Assembly (NCBI RefSeq): GCF_013410545.1
Contig: NZ_JACCFV010000001.1
Location: 2,604,001-2,668,000, forward strand
DNA length: 64,000 nucleotides
Direction: 5' to 3'
Origin: Pseudoclavibacter chungangensis
GTDB taxonomy: Bacteria; Actinomycetota; Actinomycetes; Actinomycetales; Microbacteriaceae
Part shown: positions 1-8,326 of the stretch, in pieces
How positions within the stretch are numbered: position 1 is the first letter of the stretch
Layout: each line of letters begins with the position of its first letter
The notes under the pieces: generated by a model
The model's input: the letters and a program-made list of their open reading frames with translations, nothing else
Told to the model about the DNA's origin: nothing
Databases searched by the model: none
Program-made: the position numbers and the translations under genes

Positions 1-1
1 C

Positions 2-598
2 GTTCCGTCCGTGCACGCCCAGCTCGTCGGGCGCGACGCGGCGCCGATCTTCGACACCGCGAGCGCCCTCGGCGCTGGGACGGTCATCGATCCGCGCGTC
101 GACCCGGCGGCGTGGACGACGCGCGATGGCATCCTGCGGACGGCCGAGGCCCTCAACGCGCTCGCCGAGGAGGCGGCGGCGTGGGACCTGCACGTCGGGT
201 ACCACAATCACGACGTCGAGCTGTCCTCGCTGATCGACGGTACGCCCGCCCTGCTCGTGCTCGACGGCGCACTCGACGCCGTCGTCGTGCTCGAAGTGGA
301 CGTCTACTGGGCGGCCGTGGGCGGCGCCGACGTCGTCGGGCTGCTCACCGAGCTGGGCGATCGGGTCCGTCTGCTCCACCTGAAGGACGGCCCGGCGACG
401 GCGACGGGCGCGATCGATCCGGATCTCGCGAAGCAGGTGCCGTTCGGCGCGGGCGTCCTCGATGCTCCGGCGGTGCTCGCGGCCGCGCCCGGTGCGTCGA
501 CGCTCGTCGTCGAGTTCGACGACTTCGACGGCGACCTCCAGCAGACGATCGCCGATGCGCGGCACCGGGTGCAGACGCTCGTCGAGGGCGAGCGATGA
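2..598 (+). CDS. Sugar phosphate isomerase/epimerase, TIM-barrel (5' end outside window)
   Basis: The frame is open from base 2, so the N-terminus lies outside the window; at least 198 residues are present. It resembles the xylose-isomerase-like TIM-barrel family (sugar phosphate isomerase/epimerase, IolE/Hyi type). Family-like metal-site strands are visible in order: YHNHDVEL, VVLEVDVYWA, LLHLKDG and LVVEFDDF, which supply the usual Glu, His and Glu ligands. Its stop codon overlaps the start of the next gene by 4 bases (ATGA), so the two are translationally coupled. A partner Gfo/Idh/MocA dehydrogenase directly downstream is the common pairing in sugar or inositol catabolic operons. The substrate cannot be read from the sequence. 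Confidence 0.85.
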   Translation, partial: VPSVHAQLVGRDAAPIFDTASALGAGTVIDPRVDPAAWTTRDGILRTAEALNALAEEAAAWDLHVGYHNHDVELSSLIDGTPALLVLDGALDAVVVLEVDVYWAAVGGADVVGLLTELGDRVRLLHLKDGPATATGAIDPDLAKQVPFGAGVLDAPAVLAAAPGASTLVVEFDDFDGDLQQTIADARHRVQTLVEGER

Positions 599-1704
599 GC
601 GCACCGATCGCGGTCGGAGTCGTCGGCACGGGCGTCATCAGCGCCGACTACCTGCGCACCCTGACCGAGTCGGACGAGGTGACGGTCGTCGCCGTCGGCG
701 ACCTCGATGTCGATCGAGCGCGAGCGGTCGCCGAGGCGTTCGGCATCCCGCGCGCCGGGACCGCCGCGAGCGTCATCGAGGACCCGCGGCTTGAGATCGT
801 CGTCAATCTGACGCCGCCCGCCGCGCACGCCGAGGTGACGCTCGCCGCGATCGCGCACGGCAAGCACGTGTGGTCCGAGAAGCCCATCGCGCTGAGCGAG
901 GACGACGCGGACGCGATCGTCGCGGCCGCCGGTGCGGCCGGCGTGCTCGTGGGCGTCGCACCCGACACGCTCCTCGGGGGCGCGTTCCGGACCGCCGCCG
1001 GCGCCCTCGCGCGGGGCGAGTTCGGTACCCCGTTCACCGCGCAGGCTGCGTTCCAGTACGTCGGTCCGGACTGGTGGCACCCGAACCCCGACTTCCTCTT
1101 CGCACGCGGCGCGGGGCCCGTGATGGACATGGGCCCGCACTACGTCACCGCCCTCGCGCGTGTGTTCGGGCCCGCGGTCGACGTCGTGGCGGCCGGACAG
1201 CGCCCGCAAGCGGTTCGCACAGTGTGCACCGGCCCTCGTGCGGGCGAGAAGTTCCCCGTCGAGGTCGACACGACCGTCTCCGCGATCGTCCGCTACCGTT
1301 CCGGTGCCCACGCGAACCTGTCCTTCAGCTTCGACTCGCCCCTCCGCCGCTTCGGGATCCTCGAGGTCACGACGACGGAGGCCACGGTGACGCTGCCCGA
1401 TCCGAACCGCTTCGACGGCGTGACGACGGTGCTCCGCGCCGGGGAGCAGGACGCGACCGAACTCCCGTCGCCCACGCCCGCGGAGTCCCGAGGCCTCGGC
1501 GTCCTCTCGATCGTCCGCGCCCTCCGCGACGGGACGCCGCTCGCGGCCTCGACCGAGCTCGCCCGTCACGTGCTCGAGACGCTCCTCGCGATCGAGGAGT
1601 CCGCCCGAACGGGCTCGCGCGTGGAGCTGCGCACCAGCTTCACGACGCCGACCAGCGTGCCCCGCCCGACGCCGGGCGCCGCACATGCACGGGAAGGAGT
1701 ATGA
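595..1704 (+). CDS. Gfo/Idh/MocA family NAD(P)-dependent oxidoreductase
   Basis: 369 residues. The N-terminal Rossmann fold shows GVVGTGVIS near residues 8-16, and the family motif SEKPIAL places the catalytic-site lysine at about residue 96. A C-terminal alpha/beta substrate domain follows (PVMDMGPHY, then a stretch of beta-strands). Length is normal for the family (330-400). The ATG at 595 was chosen because it overlaps the stop of the upstream epimerase; the frame stays open further upstream but that part is not protein-like. These enzymes oxidise or reduce a hydroxyl of a sugar or cyclitol. With the upstream TIM-barrel epimerase this forms a small carbohydrate operon, closed by the strong hairpin at 1766-1816. 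Confidence 0.9.
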   Translation: MSAPIAVGVVGTGVISADYLRTLTESDEVTVVAVGDLDVDRARAVAEAFGIPRAGTAASVIEDPRLEIVVNLTPPAAHAEVTLAAIAHGKHVWSEKPIALSEDDADAIVAAAGAAGVLVGVAPDTLLGGAFRTAAGALARGEFGTPFTAQAAFQYVGPDWWHPNPDFLFARGAGPVMDMGPHYVTALARVFGPAVDVVAAGQRPQAVRTVCTGPRAGEKFPVEVDTTVSAIVRYRSGAHANLSFSFDSPLRRFGILEVTTTEATVTLPDPNRFDGVTTVLRAGEQDATELPSPTPAESRGLGVLSIVRALRDGTPLAASTELARHVLETLLAIEESARTGSRVELRTSFTTPTSVPRPTPGAAHAREGV

Positions 1705-1765
1705 CCGAGTCGGGTGCGCGGCAAGCCCTGCGCACCCTCTGGGACACGTCGAAGAGGCGCACAAG

Positions 1766-1816
1766 AAGCCGGGTTGTTGCTACCGGGCCCCGGGCCCGGT
1801 AGCAACAACCCGGCTT
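1766..1816. terminator. 25-bp perfect inverted repeat, rightward terminator
   Basis: Arms 1766-1790 and 1792-1816 are exact reverse complements around one central base, followed by TTTCTG. It lies 60 bases after the Gfo/Idh stop and would end that operon. The length and perfection of the arms exceed what a terminator needs. Confidence 0.75.
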
Positions 1817-2001
1817 TCTGTGGCGCTCCCGTCGCGGGCGCGGCACCCGTCGCGGGCGCGGCATCGCCGCTGCGCGAGCCGCGCCGACGCAGCGGCGACT
1901 CGGAGACTGTGGGCCGATGCGGCCGCCGGAGTTCCGGGTGGTTCTCGGGGTTCGGGGTGCCCCGGAAGCCCGAAAACCGCCCGGAACGCGGCTGGGGAGC
2001 G

Positions 2002-2035
2002 AAAAACCCTCCGGATCGCGAGGATCGGAGGGTTT
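2002..2035 (-). terminator. Leftward intrinsic terminator, originally of tRNA-Gln
   Basis: A perfect 10-bp stem (AAACCCTCCG at 2004-2013 with its complement at 2026-2035) is followed on the minus strand by a T-run (2002-2006). It lies directly next to attL, where the tRNA-Gln 3' end was located before integration. No other leftward gene is present for it to serve. It has therefore been separated from its tRNA by the 35-kb insertion. Confidence 0.75.
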
Positions 2036-2039
2036 CAGA

Positions 2040-2074
2040 GCTGGGGTACCTGGACTCGAACCAAGAACAACTGA
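2040..2074 (-). repeat. attL: 35-bp copy of the tRNA-Gln 3' end
   Basis: Exactly identical over 35 bp to 37397-37431, where the same sequence forms the T-arm and acceptor 3' half of the intact tRNA-Gln. Identity ends abruptly on both sides. This is the duplicated core of a tyrosine-recombinase attachment site. Confidence 0.9.
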
Positions 2075-2207
2075 GAGTCGCCTGGCCCGCCCGGACGAAC
2101 CCCCGAATCGGTGGAGCTCCCCGTAATTTCAGGGATCTCATGGGGCTGAGTCTAGCGCGAGCTACCGACAGCTACGCAGTGAATCGGGCTGGTTCGTGCC
2201 ACTCGGG

Positions 2208-2235
2208 AGGGTTTCTGGTCACCAATTTGGTCACC
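2208..2235. repeat. 28-bp direct repeat, left copy
   Basis: Identical to 37298-37325. It contains the heptamer GGTCACC twice in the same orientation, with starts 12 bp apart. It lies 133 bp inside attL and is a candidate arm-type integrase or excisionase site. Confidence 0.7.
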
Positions 2236-2897
2236 GATTCTCGCCGTCGTCGAGCCTCTGGACCGGCACGAACGCGGCGAGCGGTTGAGGATCTCTGGTG
2301 AGGTCGTACTCGCGCAGCAAGGCGATGTATCGGCGCTTGTCGATCGGCATGCACGGCGATGCCGAGTTCGCGTGCTGTCCAGTCGTCGGTGTGCTCCCAC
2401 CGGTACCGCCTGTTGTCGAGCGATCCGCGGAGCTCGACGGCGATGCGCTGGGGTTCGACGCCGATGTTGAGATCACGCGTTCGGTATCGACCTGCCCACG
2501 TCCACAGGTCTCCGTAGAGCTTCTGATGCAGGCCACGGAGGAACGCGTCCGTGAGAATATCGGCGAGCACGAGTCGCCCGTCGGCGATGTCGTCGAGAAA
2601 CGCGATGCTGACCTCATCGTTGACCGCCTGCTCGGCCTCGTAGAGGTCGATCTTCTTCGGCGCATCGCCGAAGATCTCACGAGCCTGTGGGGTGAGGGCG
2701 TCTGCTTCTTCCGGGTCCACCGGCGTTTTGCCATAGCCGGGCTCGATGCCCGTCAAACGCGCGGCGAGGAAGCGCTCGACCCGTTCAGAGCGAGTGACAC
2801 CGACCGGCACCGACCTGTTCTCCAACGCTGCCGACGCCCGCGTGGAACGCAGAGCGGCACGATGAAGCGCCTCGCGAGTGACGTCCTTGCGCTTCAT
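2231..2897 (-). pseudogene. Fic/DOC family protein lacking its catalytic motif
   Basis: The N-terminal part reads as a Fic protein. There is an inhibitory-helix motif SAALEN (S/TxxxE[G/N]) at residues 22-27, then GYGKTPVDPEEADALTP and the Fic core helices LHQKLYGDLWTWAGRYRTRD. After ARELGIAVHA (near 2355) the expected HPFxxGNGR catalytic loop is missing. The Fic C-terminal helix RRYIALLREYDLT is present, but in a different frame, ending at 2231. This means an internal deletion of roughly 100 bp plus a frameshift. Fic enzymes AMPylate target proteins using the missing His, so this copy must be inactive. Read straight through, the first frame would give a 241-residue hybrid ending in meaningless sequence. 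Confidence 0.8.
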
Positions 2898-3083
2898 ATG
2901 CTCACCTCCGGGAGAACAGGATCGACTTCATTCGATCTGCCGACTCCCTCCTGGTGGGGCGCGGTGCACGCGCCGCCCCCAGGCACTTCCCTGACCAGCA
3001 GTTGGGCGGAAACCGACGTGTTCCACGAGAATTGATCGCGATGGCGCATCCCGACGTGACGTGCCCGAGCCGGAAGAAGGAAG

Positions 3084-4496
3084 ATGGCATCCGAGAAGTT
3101 CGAGGCACCGGAGCTTCAAAAGTTCATCGCCGCACTGCGCCCCGACGCCGATCATCTGGACGATCTCTGGCGCCGACCCGAGCCGCAGCTCCTCCCCATC
3201 CCCGCGACGGTGCGGGGGTTCCGCATCCGTATCGACCTGCAGCGCACGAAGCCGCCGGTGTGGCGACGTGTCGAGGTGCCGGGTGACATCCTCCTGCCGC
3301 GGTTGCATGAGGTGATCCAGGCGGCGATGGGATGGACCGACAGCCACCTGCACCGCTTCCGCACGAGCAATGACCGCAACGCTCCCGAGTTCCTCACCCA
3401 GTTCGACCTCGATGAGGGCGACGAGGGGATGCTCGAAGACGATGTTCGTCTCGATCAGGTCATCGCCGGCGAGGGTGATCGGCTCTGGTACGACTACGAC
3501 TTCGGGGATGACTGGAAGCACCTCCTGCGCGTCGAGAAGGTGCTCGACGCCCCTCCTCCGGCTCCGGTGTGCGTCGGCGGGAAGCTCGCCTGCCCGCCGG
3601 AGGACTGCGGCGGCGTCTGGGGTTACGCCGAGCTCGCCGACTGGGTGCGCAGCGACTACGACGACGCCCTCCGCCCCGAGATGTTCGACAGCACGGCGGA
3701 AGGACGCGCGTGGCTGCCCGACGGCTGGCATCCCGACGTGTTCGACATCGATGAGACGAACGAGCTCATCGCCTCCGTCACCGCGGAGCCGATCCCGGTC
3801 GTCGAGGAGCTCGGGTCGCTGTTCGAGCTGGCACGCAACCGCGGCGCACGAGGCCTGCGCGACGCGCTCGCGCATCCGTCCGCTTCCGGTGCGACCGATG
3901 TCAGCGCAGACGATGCCGCCGATCTCACCGAGCCGTTCCGAGCACTCCTCGACATCCTCGGGGACGGCGCGGCGCTCACCGGCGCCGGGTATCTGAAGCC
4001 CGCTGCCGTCGAGCAGATCGCACATCGCATCGGCATCACCGAATGGTGGATCGGCAAGGCCAACCGCGAAGACCTCACCTGGCCCGTCTGGGAACTCCGC
4101 GCCACCGCGCGAGCGCTCGGGCTGGTGTCGGTGCGCAAAGGGCGCATCGCTCCGACTCGGGCAATCGCGGCACGGCGGGGCGATCCGCAGGCGATCCTGC
4201 GCCACATCACCGGCCGGCTCCCACTCGGAACGACCCCCGCCGAGCGACACGCCGGATGGATGGCGCTCGTCGTCGCCGCGAATGAGACACCCGCTGAACT
4301 CTGGGAGTCACGCATCAGTGAACTCTTGTTCGAACTCGGCTGGCGCGACCGCGAAGACCCCTACCGCGCCCCATCCCCCGACAGCCCCACGCTCGACGCA
4401 CTCAACCTGCTCACCGGGGCGATGCGCGTGAACCGGCGACCCAAGAGCCTGAACACGGCCGTCGCAGCCATCGCCCGGACCGTCATACGGGCTTGA
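3084..4496 (+). CDS. Plasmid pRiA4b ORF-3 family protein
   Basis: 470 residues. The N-terminal half (about residues 40-205) matches the pRiA4b ORF-3-like family: IDLQRTKPPVWRRVEVPG, HEVIQAAMGWTDSHLHRF, WYDYDFGDDWKHLLRVEK and PEDCGGVWGY are typical strings. The C-terminal half (about 230-470) is a helical extension seen in the longer actinobacterial members. Biochemical function is unknown. The family is frequent on plasmids and islands, which fits its place here. An AGAAGG-like ribosome site precedes the ATG. The nearest downstream features are a disrupted gene and the IS21 element. Confidence 0.85.
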   Translation: MASEKFEAPELQKFIAALRPDADHLDDLWRRPEPQLLPIPATVRGFRIRIDLQRTKPPVWRRVEVPGDILLPRLHEVIQAAMGWTDSHLHRFRTSNDRNAPEFLTQFDLDEGDEGMLEDDVRLDQVIAGEGDRLWYDYDFGDDWKHLLRVEKVLDAPPPAPVCVGGKLACPPEDCGGVWGYAELADWVRSDYDDALRPEMFDSTAEGRAWLPDGWHPDVFDIDETNELIASVTAEPIPVVEELGSLFELARNRGARGLRDALAHPSASGATDVSADDAADLTEPFRALLDILGDGAALTGAGYLKPAAVEQIAHRIGITEWWIGKANREDLTWPVWELRATARALGLVSVRKGRIAPTRAIAARRGDPQAILRHITGRLPLGTTPAERHAGWMALVVAANETPAELWESRISELLFELGWRDREDPYRAPSPDSPTLDALNLLTGAMRVNRRPKSLNTAVAAIARTVIRA

Positions 4497-4541
4497 CCGT
4501 CTGGTCACCAGATCAAGTGCCGCGAGGTCCGGCCGAAACCG

Positions 4542-4679
4542 TCACAGTTCCGCCCTACCTGTAGCCGATTCGGTCGACTCAGACGGTGCGCCGGATGCCG
4601 TGTGCCAGTTCCGTTCGACGGGGCTCCACAGGGCCTTGGCGTCGAGCCCGTCCAGCGCCGGGTCGACGAAGTCGGCAGC
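4542..4679 (-). pseudogene. 3' fragment of an unidentified gene cut by the IS21 element
   Basis: An open frame (…DFVDPALDGLDAKALWS…) runs from the left IS21 target-site copy to a TGA at 4542. With the IS and one copy of the 6-bp duplication removed, it continues in frame from the fragment at 10086-10340. The protein is not recognised. Confidence 0.4.
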
Positions 4680-4715
4680 TGAGTATTCGCGCTTCTGAGG
4701 GCCGCTGATATTGGG

Positions 4716-6172
4716 GGCTCTTCGGACATTCGGTGGGGGTCATGGGGTGAGTCCGCCGGCGGCGAGGAGCATGCGGAGCCGGTAGTTGTCGCGGTTGCGG
4801 AAGCCGCGGGCGAGGCGGCGGTGCAGCTCGATGATCCCGTTCACGGCCTCAGTGCCGCCGTTCGATGATCGTCCGGTCGTGAAGTAGGCCAGGAACGCGG
4901 CTCGCCAGCGGCGGAGGGTGCGGCCGAGGCGGGCGATCTCGGGGATCGGGCAGGTGTGGAATGTGTCGACGACCTTCTCGGCGATCCGCCGCCCCTCGAC
5001 GAGGTCCTTCTGGTGGTAGGCGGAACGCAGTTGCTGGGCGCACTGCCATGCGACGAACACCTCGTCGTGCGCGGGGTCGGCCTCGATCGCTGCCGCGAGC
5101 CTGGTCCGCTGCTTCTCGGTGAGGTTCTCGGCGCCGGCGCGGAGGATGGTCTGGATCCCGTAGAGCGGGTCGCCGGTCCGACCGCGATGCCCGAGGGTGT
5201 CTTGCTGGACGCGGCGGCGGACCTCGTCCACAGCGGCGGTGCCGAGCTTGACGACGTGGAACGCGTCCAGCACGGCCGTGGCGTCTTCGAGCTTGTCGTC
5301 GATCGCGGTCTTGTAGCCGGCGAACGGGTCAAGAGCTGCGACCTTCACGTTCTGCCGGAACGCTTCGCCGCGTTCGGCGAGCCAGGACGCGTAGGCCTTC
5401 CCGGAGCGGCCGGGCACGAGGTCGAGCAGCCTGGCCCGCGTCTTTCCGGTGCTGTCGCGGCTGAGATCGACCATCCCGGTCAGTTCCTTCGGGCCGCGCT
5501 TTCGGGGGTCGACGTGATGCCAGATGTGCTCATCGACGCCGAGGGTGGTGACGTTCTCGAACCGGGACTCGTCCTCAGCCAGTTTGACCAGCTCGGGCTC
5601 GACGGCCCGCCACACCGTCTTCCACGACGTTCCGAGCTGACGGGCGATACCGTGCACGGTGGCGTGCTCGCGGCGCAGCTGCCCGATCGCCCAGCCGACG
5701 GCGCGCGTGGTGATCGACCCGCGCCGGGCCACCAGACCCGGGAGCTGCTCCACGAACGTCCGTCGCACGCATCCCACCTCGTCGCACCGCCAGACCCGCT
5801 GCCGCCACACGATCCGCACCCGCGTCACGCCGGGCACATCATGAAGCACCCGTCGGCGACGTCCGCGGCCGGTCGCGACGACCCCGCACGACGGGCAGCC
5901 GGTCGGTGCCGCCGGGCTCGAGACGGTCACGATCAGCAGCCCGTCACGGCGGTCAACGTCCTCGACATGGACCCCATCGAGGCCGAGCAGCAAGTCGCAG
6001 CGGGAACACGGGCAGGCGGCGGAGCACGCGTCAGCGCACCCCGAACTATCGTGAGACACGTCGAGGTCCTCGGTTGGAGCAGCAGTTGGCGCTACTGATC
6101 CTCGGGGACCTCGACCCCTACCCGCCGACCATCACCCGGCGAGCCTCACCCCCACCGAATGTCCGAAGAGCC
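4716..6172 (-). mobile_element. ISL3-family element, copy A, inside the IS21 left end
   Basis: Perfect 25-bp terminal inverted repeats (4716-4740 and 6148-6172) start GGCTCTTCGGACATTC. The 8-bp target duplication ATATTGGG is at 4708-4715 and 6173-6180, the size typical of ISL3. Total length is 1457 bp, equal to copy B at 15442-16898. The target is the terminal repeat of the IS21-family element. Confidence 0.95.
4740..6059 (-). CDS. ISL3-family transposase (copy A)
   Basis: 439 residues. An N-terminal zinc-ribbon (CPSCG near residue 55 and a second Cys pair around RCDEVGC) is followed by an HTH region. The DDE transposase domain shows LGVDEH, VAALDPFAGYKTAI, AVLDAFHVVKL and, near the C-terminus, SSNGGTEAVNGIIE. 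It is identical to copy B except for one residue (Arg here, Gln in copy B, in the string RRWRAAF). The stop codon abuts the left terminal repeat. Expected to be functional. Confidence 0.95.
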   Translation of the reverse strand: MSHDSSGCADACSAACPCSRCDLLLGLDGVHVEDVDRRDGLLIVTVSSPAAPTGCPSCGVVATGRGRRRRVLHDVPGVTRVRIVWRQRVWRCDEVGCVRRTFVEQLPGLVARRGSITTRAVGWAIGQLRREHATVHGIARQLGTSWKTVWRAVEPELVKLAEDESRFENVTTLGVDEHIWHHVDPRKRGPKELTGMVDLSRDSTGKTRARLLDLVPGRSGKAYASWLAERGEAFRQNVKVAALDPFAGYKTAIDDKLEDATAVLDAFHVVKLGTAAVDEVRRRVQQDTLGHRGRTGDPLYGIQTILRAGAENLTEKQRTRLAAAIEADPAHDEVFVAWQCAQQLRSAYHQKDLVEGRRIAEKVVDTFHTCPIPEIARLGRTLRRWRAAFLAYFTTGRSSNGGTEAVNGIIELHRRLARGFRNRDNYRLRMLLAAGGLTP

Positions 6173-6305
6173 ATATTGGGGTTCGGGGCCACCCTGCCGT
6201 CGAGGCGATCGCGTCGTTGAGGGCCACCGAGTATTGGGGTTCGGGGCCGCTTTCTTAGGCTCCTTCTGCCGTGTGGCTGATCACGCGGCAGAAGGAGTGA
6301 TTCGG

Positions 6306-6980
6306 ATGGTACGCAAGATCAAGGCGAAGCTCGTGCTTCGGTTGCGCTCGGAGGGGCTCACGGGTCGGCAGATCGCCGCGCAGGGTATGTCCCGCACCAG
6401 CGTGGCGATGGTGCTCGATGCCGCTGACCGGGAGGGCATCGGCTGGGACGACGTCGCCGCGCTCGATGAGGCGGACGTGTATGCGCGGCTGTTCCCCGGG
6501 CGGGGTGAGCATGACAGTGTTCACGCGCAGCCGGACTGGGAGAAGGTCCATAAGGAGCTCGCGAAGGTCGGGGTCACGTTGAAGCTGCTGCACGGCGAGT
6601 ATGTCGACGCCTGCCACAGTAGGGGTGAGACGGCGATGGGATACGACAGGTTCTGCAAGTCGTATCAGCGTCACGTGCTGGTGATCGGGGCGGCGTCGCG
6701 GGTCGGTCACAAGGCCGGGCAGACGGTCGAGGTCGACTGGTCCGGAAAGACGATGCGGCTCACTGATCCGGTCACCGGCCAGGCGATGAGGGTCTACTTG
6801 TTCGTCGCGACGCTGCCGTTCTCCCGCTATGCGTTCGTTGAACCGGCCCTGGATATGCGGCAGGACACTTGGTTGCGGGCGAACGCGGCGATGTTCGACT
6901 GGTTCGGCGGCAGCGTCCCCAGGATCGTGCCGGACAACCTGAAGACCGGGGTGATCAAGCACCCTGCCGAGGGGGAGGTC
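6306..6980 (+). pseudogene. istA: istA transposase, 5' part, interrupted by IS3
   Basis: Encodes the first 225 residues of an IS21 IstA protein. There is an N-terminal HTH (LTGRQIAAQGMSRTSVAMVL) and the start of the DDE domain (QTVEVDWSGKTM, with D at the first catalytic position, then VPDNLKTGV with the second). An IS3 element inserts after codon 225 with a GTC duplication. Joined to 8327-9217 without the insertion the product is 521 residues, a full-length IstA. The ATG at 6306 was chosen because the HTH begins right after it and GCAGAAGGAG lies just upstream. Confidence 0.9.
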
Positions 6981-7019
6981 TGACTCGCCCCGGCATGTCC
7001 GGAGAGCTGTTTGCTGGTG

Positions 7020-7877
7020 TCAGCCGGCTCTTTCAACCGGTTCGTTGCGAGCGTAGTCGAGTTGCTCGACCTCGAGGGGTGTGAGGTCGTCGATGGAGCC
7101 GTGGGTGCGTTCGGTGTTGAACCAGAGCACCCAGGATGCGGTCGCCGCCTCGACCTGATCGACGTCACGCCAGGGACCTTCGTGGTGGATGAGTTCGGAC
7201 TTGTAGAGCCCGATCTGCGATTCCGCGAGAGAGTTGTCGTAGGCGTCGCCGACGGATCCGACGGACGGGTCGATGCCTTCGTCGACGAGCCGATCGGTGA
7301 AGGCGATTGACGTGTAGACGCTGCCCGCGTCGGTGTGATGCGTGAGCCCCTCGAACCCGGTGATGCCTTCGCGGCGGCGGGTGAAGAGAGCCATGTCGAG
7401 GCAGTCGAGCACGAGCGGTGTGGTCATGCTCGTCGCGGCGCGCCAGCCGATGATGCGGCGGGAGTGCGCGTCGAAGACGAACGCGACGTAGACCCATCCA
7501 GACCACGTCCACACGTATGTGAAGTCCGCGACCCAGAGCTGGTTCGTGCGGAACCGGGCGAAGTGTCGGTCGACGAGGTCCGCGGGGCGGGTCTCGCGCG
7601 GATCCGTGTCGACGGGACGCTTCCGCTTCCCGCGGAGCACGCCGGCGATCCCAAGCTCACGCATGAGGCGCTCGAGCGTGCAGCGCGCGATGTCGTGACC
7701 GTCACGGCGGAGCCGCAACCAGAGCTTTCGGGCCCCGAGCACCTTGCGGTGCGCCTGCCACGCCGCCAGGATGATCGGCTTCCACCGCTCATCCGAAACG
7801 GCCTGGGATGACGGTCCGCGCCCGCGGGCGTCGTAGTAGGTCGATGGGGCGATCTTCACGCCGTGCTGGGTGAGCAC
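7020..7877 (-). CDS. IS3-family transposase OrfB (copy A)
   Basis: 285 residues from the GTG at 7877, although the functional OrfAB product probably enters this frame earlier by -1 frameshifting near the end of orfA. An HTH_21-type region (RKVLGARKLWLRLRRDGHDIAR) precedes the rve integrase core. That core shows WVADFTYVWTW (first D), THHTDAGSVY (second D) and the E in DNSLAESQIGLYKSELIH (DDE). It ends with the family signature WFNTERTHGSIDDLTP. Complete and expected to be active. Confidence 0.93.
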   Translation of the reverse strand: MLTQHGVKIAPSTYYDARGRGPSSQAVSDERWKPIILAAWQAHRKVLGARKLWLRLRRDGHDIARCTLERLMRELGIAGVLRGKRKRPVDTDPRETRPADLVDRHFARFRTNQLWVADFTYVWTWSGWVYVAFVFDAHSRRIIGWRAATSMTTPLVLDCLDMALFTRRREGITGFEGLTHHTDAGSVYTSIAFTDRLVDEGIDPSVGSVGDAYDNSLAESQIGLYKSELIHHEGPWRDVDQVEAATASWVLWFNTERTHGSIDDLTPLEVEQLDYARNEPVERAG

Positions 7878-7948
7878 AGCGCAGATCGACTCGACACCCC
7901 ATCGGAGCCCGCCCTCGGTGCGGTCCTTGTGTTCGTCGATGAAGGCGA

Positions 7949-8272
7949 CTATCGCTTGTGTGGCCGGTCGAGTTCGGCCGCGAAGAAAGCTGAAGCCGCC
8001 TTCAAGATCTCGTTCGCCCGCCGCAGCTCGGCGTTCTCCCGCTTCAGGCGCTTGATCTCCACCGCCGCGTCAGTCGTCACACCGGGCCGGTCTCCCGCGT
8101 CGACCTGCTCCCGACGGATCCAGGTGCGAATCGTTTCCGGCGACCCGATGCCGAGCATCTGCGCGACCGCGGTCATCGCCTGATACTCGCTCGGATAATC
8201 GGCCCGCACCTCGACGACCATACGGACAGCGCGCTCACGAAGCTCGCGCGGATACTTACTGGGACGTCCCAT
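7949..8272 (-). CDS. IS3-family transposase OrfA (copy A)
   Basis: 107 residues from the ATG at 8272 (MGRPSKYPRELRER). HTH domain with TIRTWIRREQV, then a leucine-rich coiled coil (IKRLKRENAELRRANEILK) that mediates multimerisation. The 3' end carries a run (GCTTTCTTC) that could serve for the -1 slip into the orfB frame. A longer open frame starts upstream at 8311, but the motif-rich part begins here. Confidence 0.9.
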   Translation of the reverse strand: MGRPSKYPRELRERAVRMVVEVRADYPSEYQAMTAVAQMLGIGSPETIRTWIRREQVDAGDRPGVTTDAAVEIKRLKRENAELRRANEILKAASAFFAAELDRPHKR

Positions 8273-8326
8273 AAGACAGATCCTTCCAAGGAATCCTGTC
8301 TCCGGACACACCGGGGCGAGTCAGTC

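Larger units (their letters stand above)
1705..2039. other. Intergenic stretch between the sugar operon and attL
   Basis: No gene is supported here. It holds a long perfect hairpin (1766-1816), an 18-bp tandem duplication (1828-1845 and 1846-1863), and the leftward terminator that originally belonged to tRNA-Gln (2002-2035). Reading frames crossing it have no protein-like composition. Confidence 0.7.
6981..8323 (-). mobile_element. IS3-family element, copy A, in istA
   Basis: Ends TGACTCGCCCCGG… (6981) and …CCGGGGCGAGTCA (8323) are inverted repeats, with a 3-bp target duplication GTC at 6978-6980 and 8324-8326. Length is 1343 bp, the same as copy B at 61340-62682, which differs by one silent base in orfB. 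Carries orfA and orfB on the minus strand. Confidence 0.95.

Noticed and set aside
2040..2112. A second tRNA-Gln gene at the left end
   Set aside because: Only the 3' 35 bases match; the sequence beyond cannot form the D-arm or complete an anticodon or acceptor stem.
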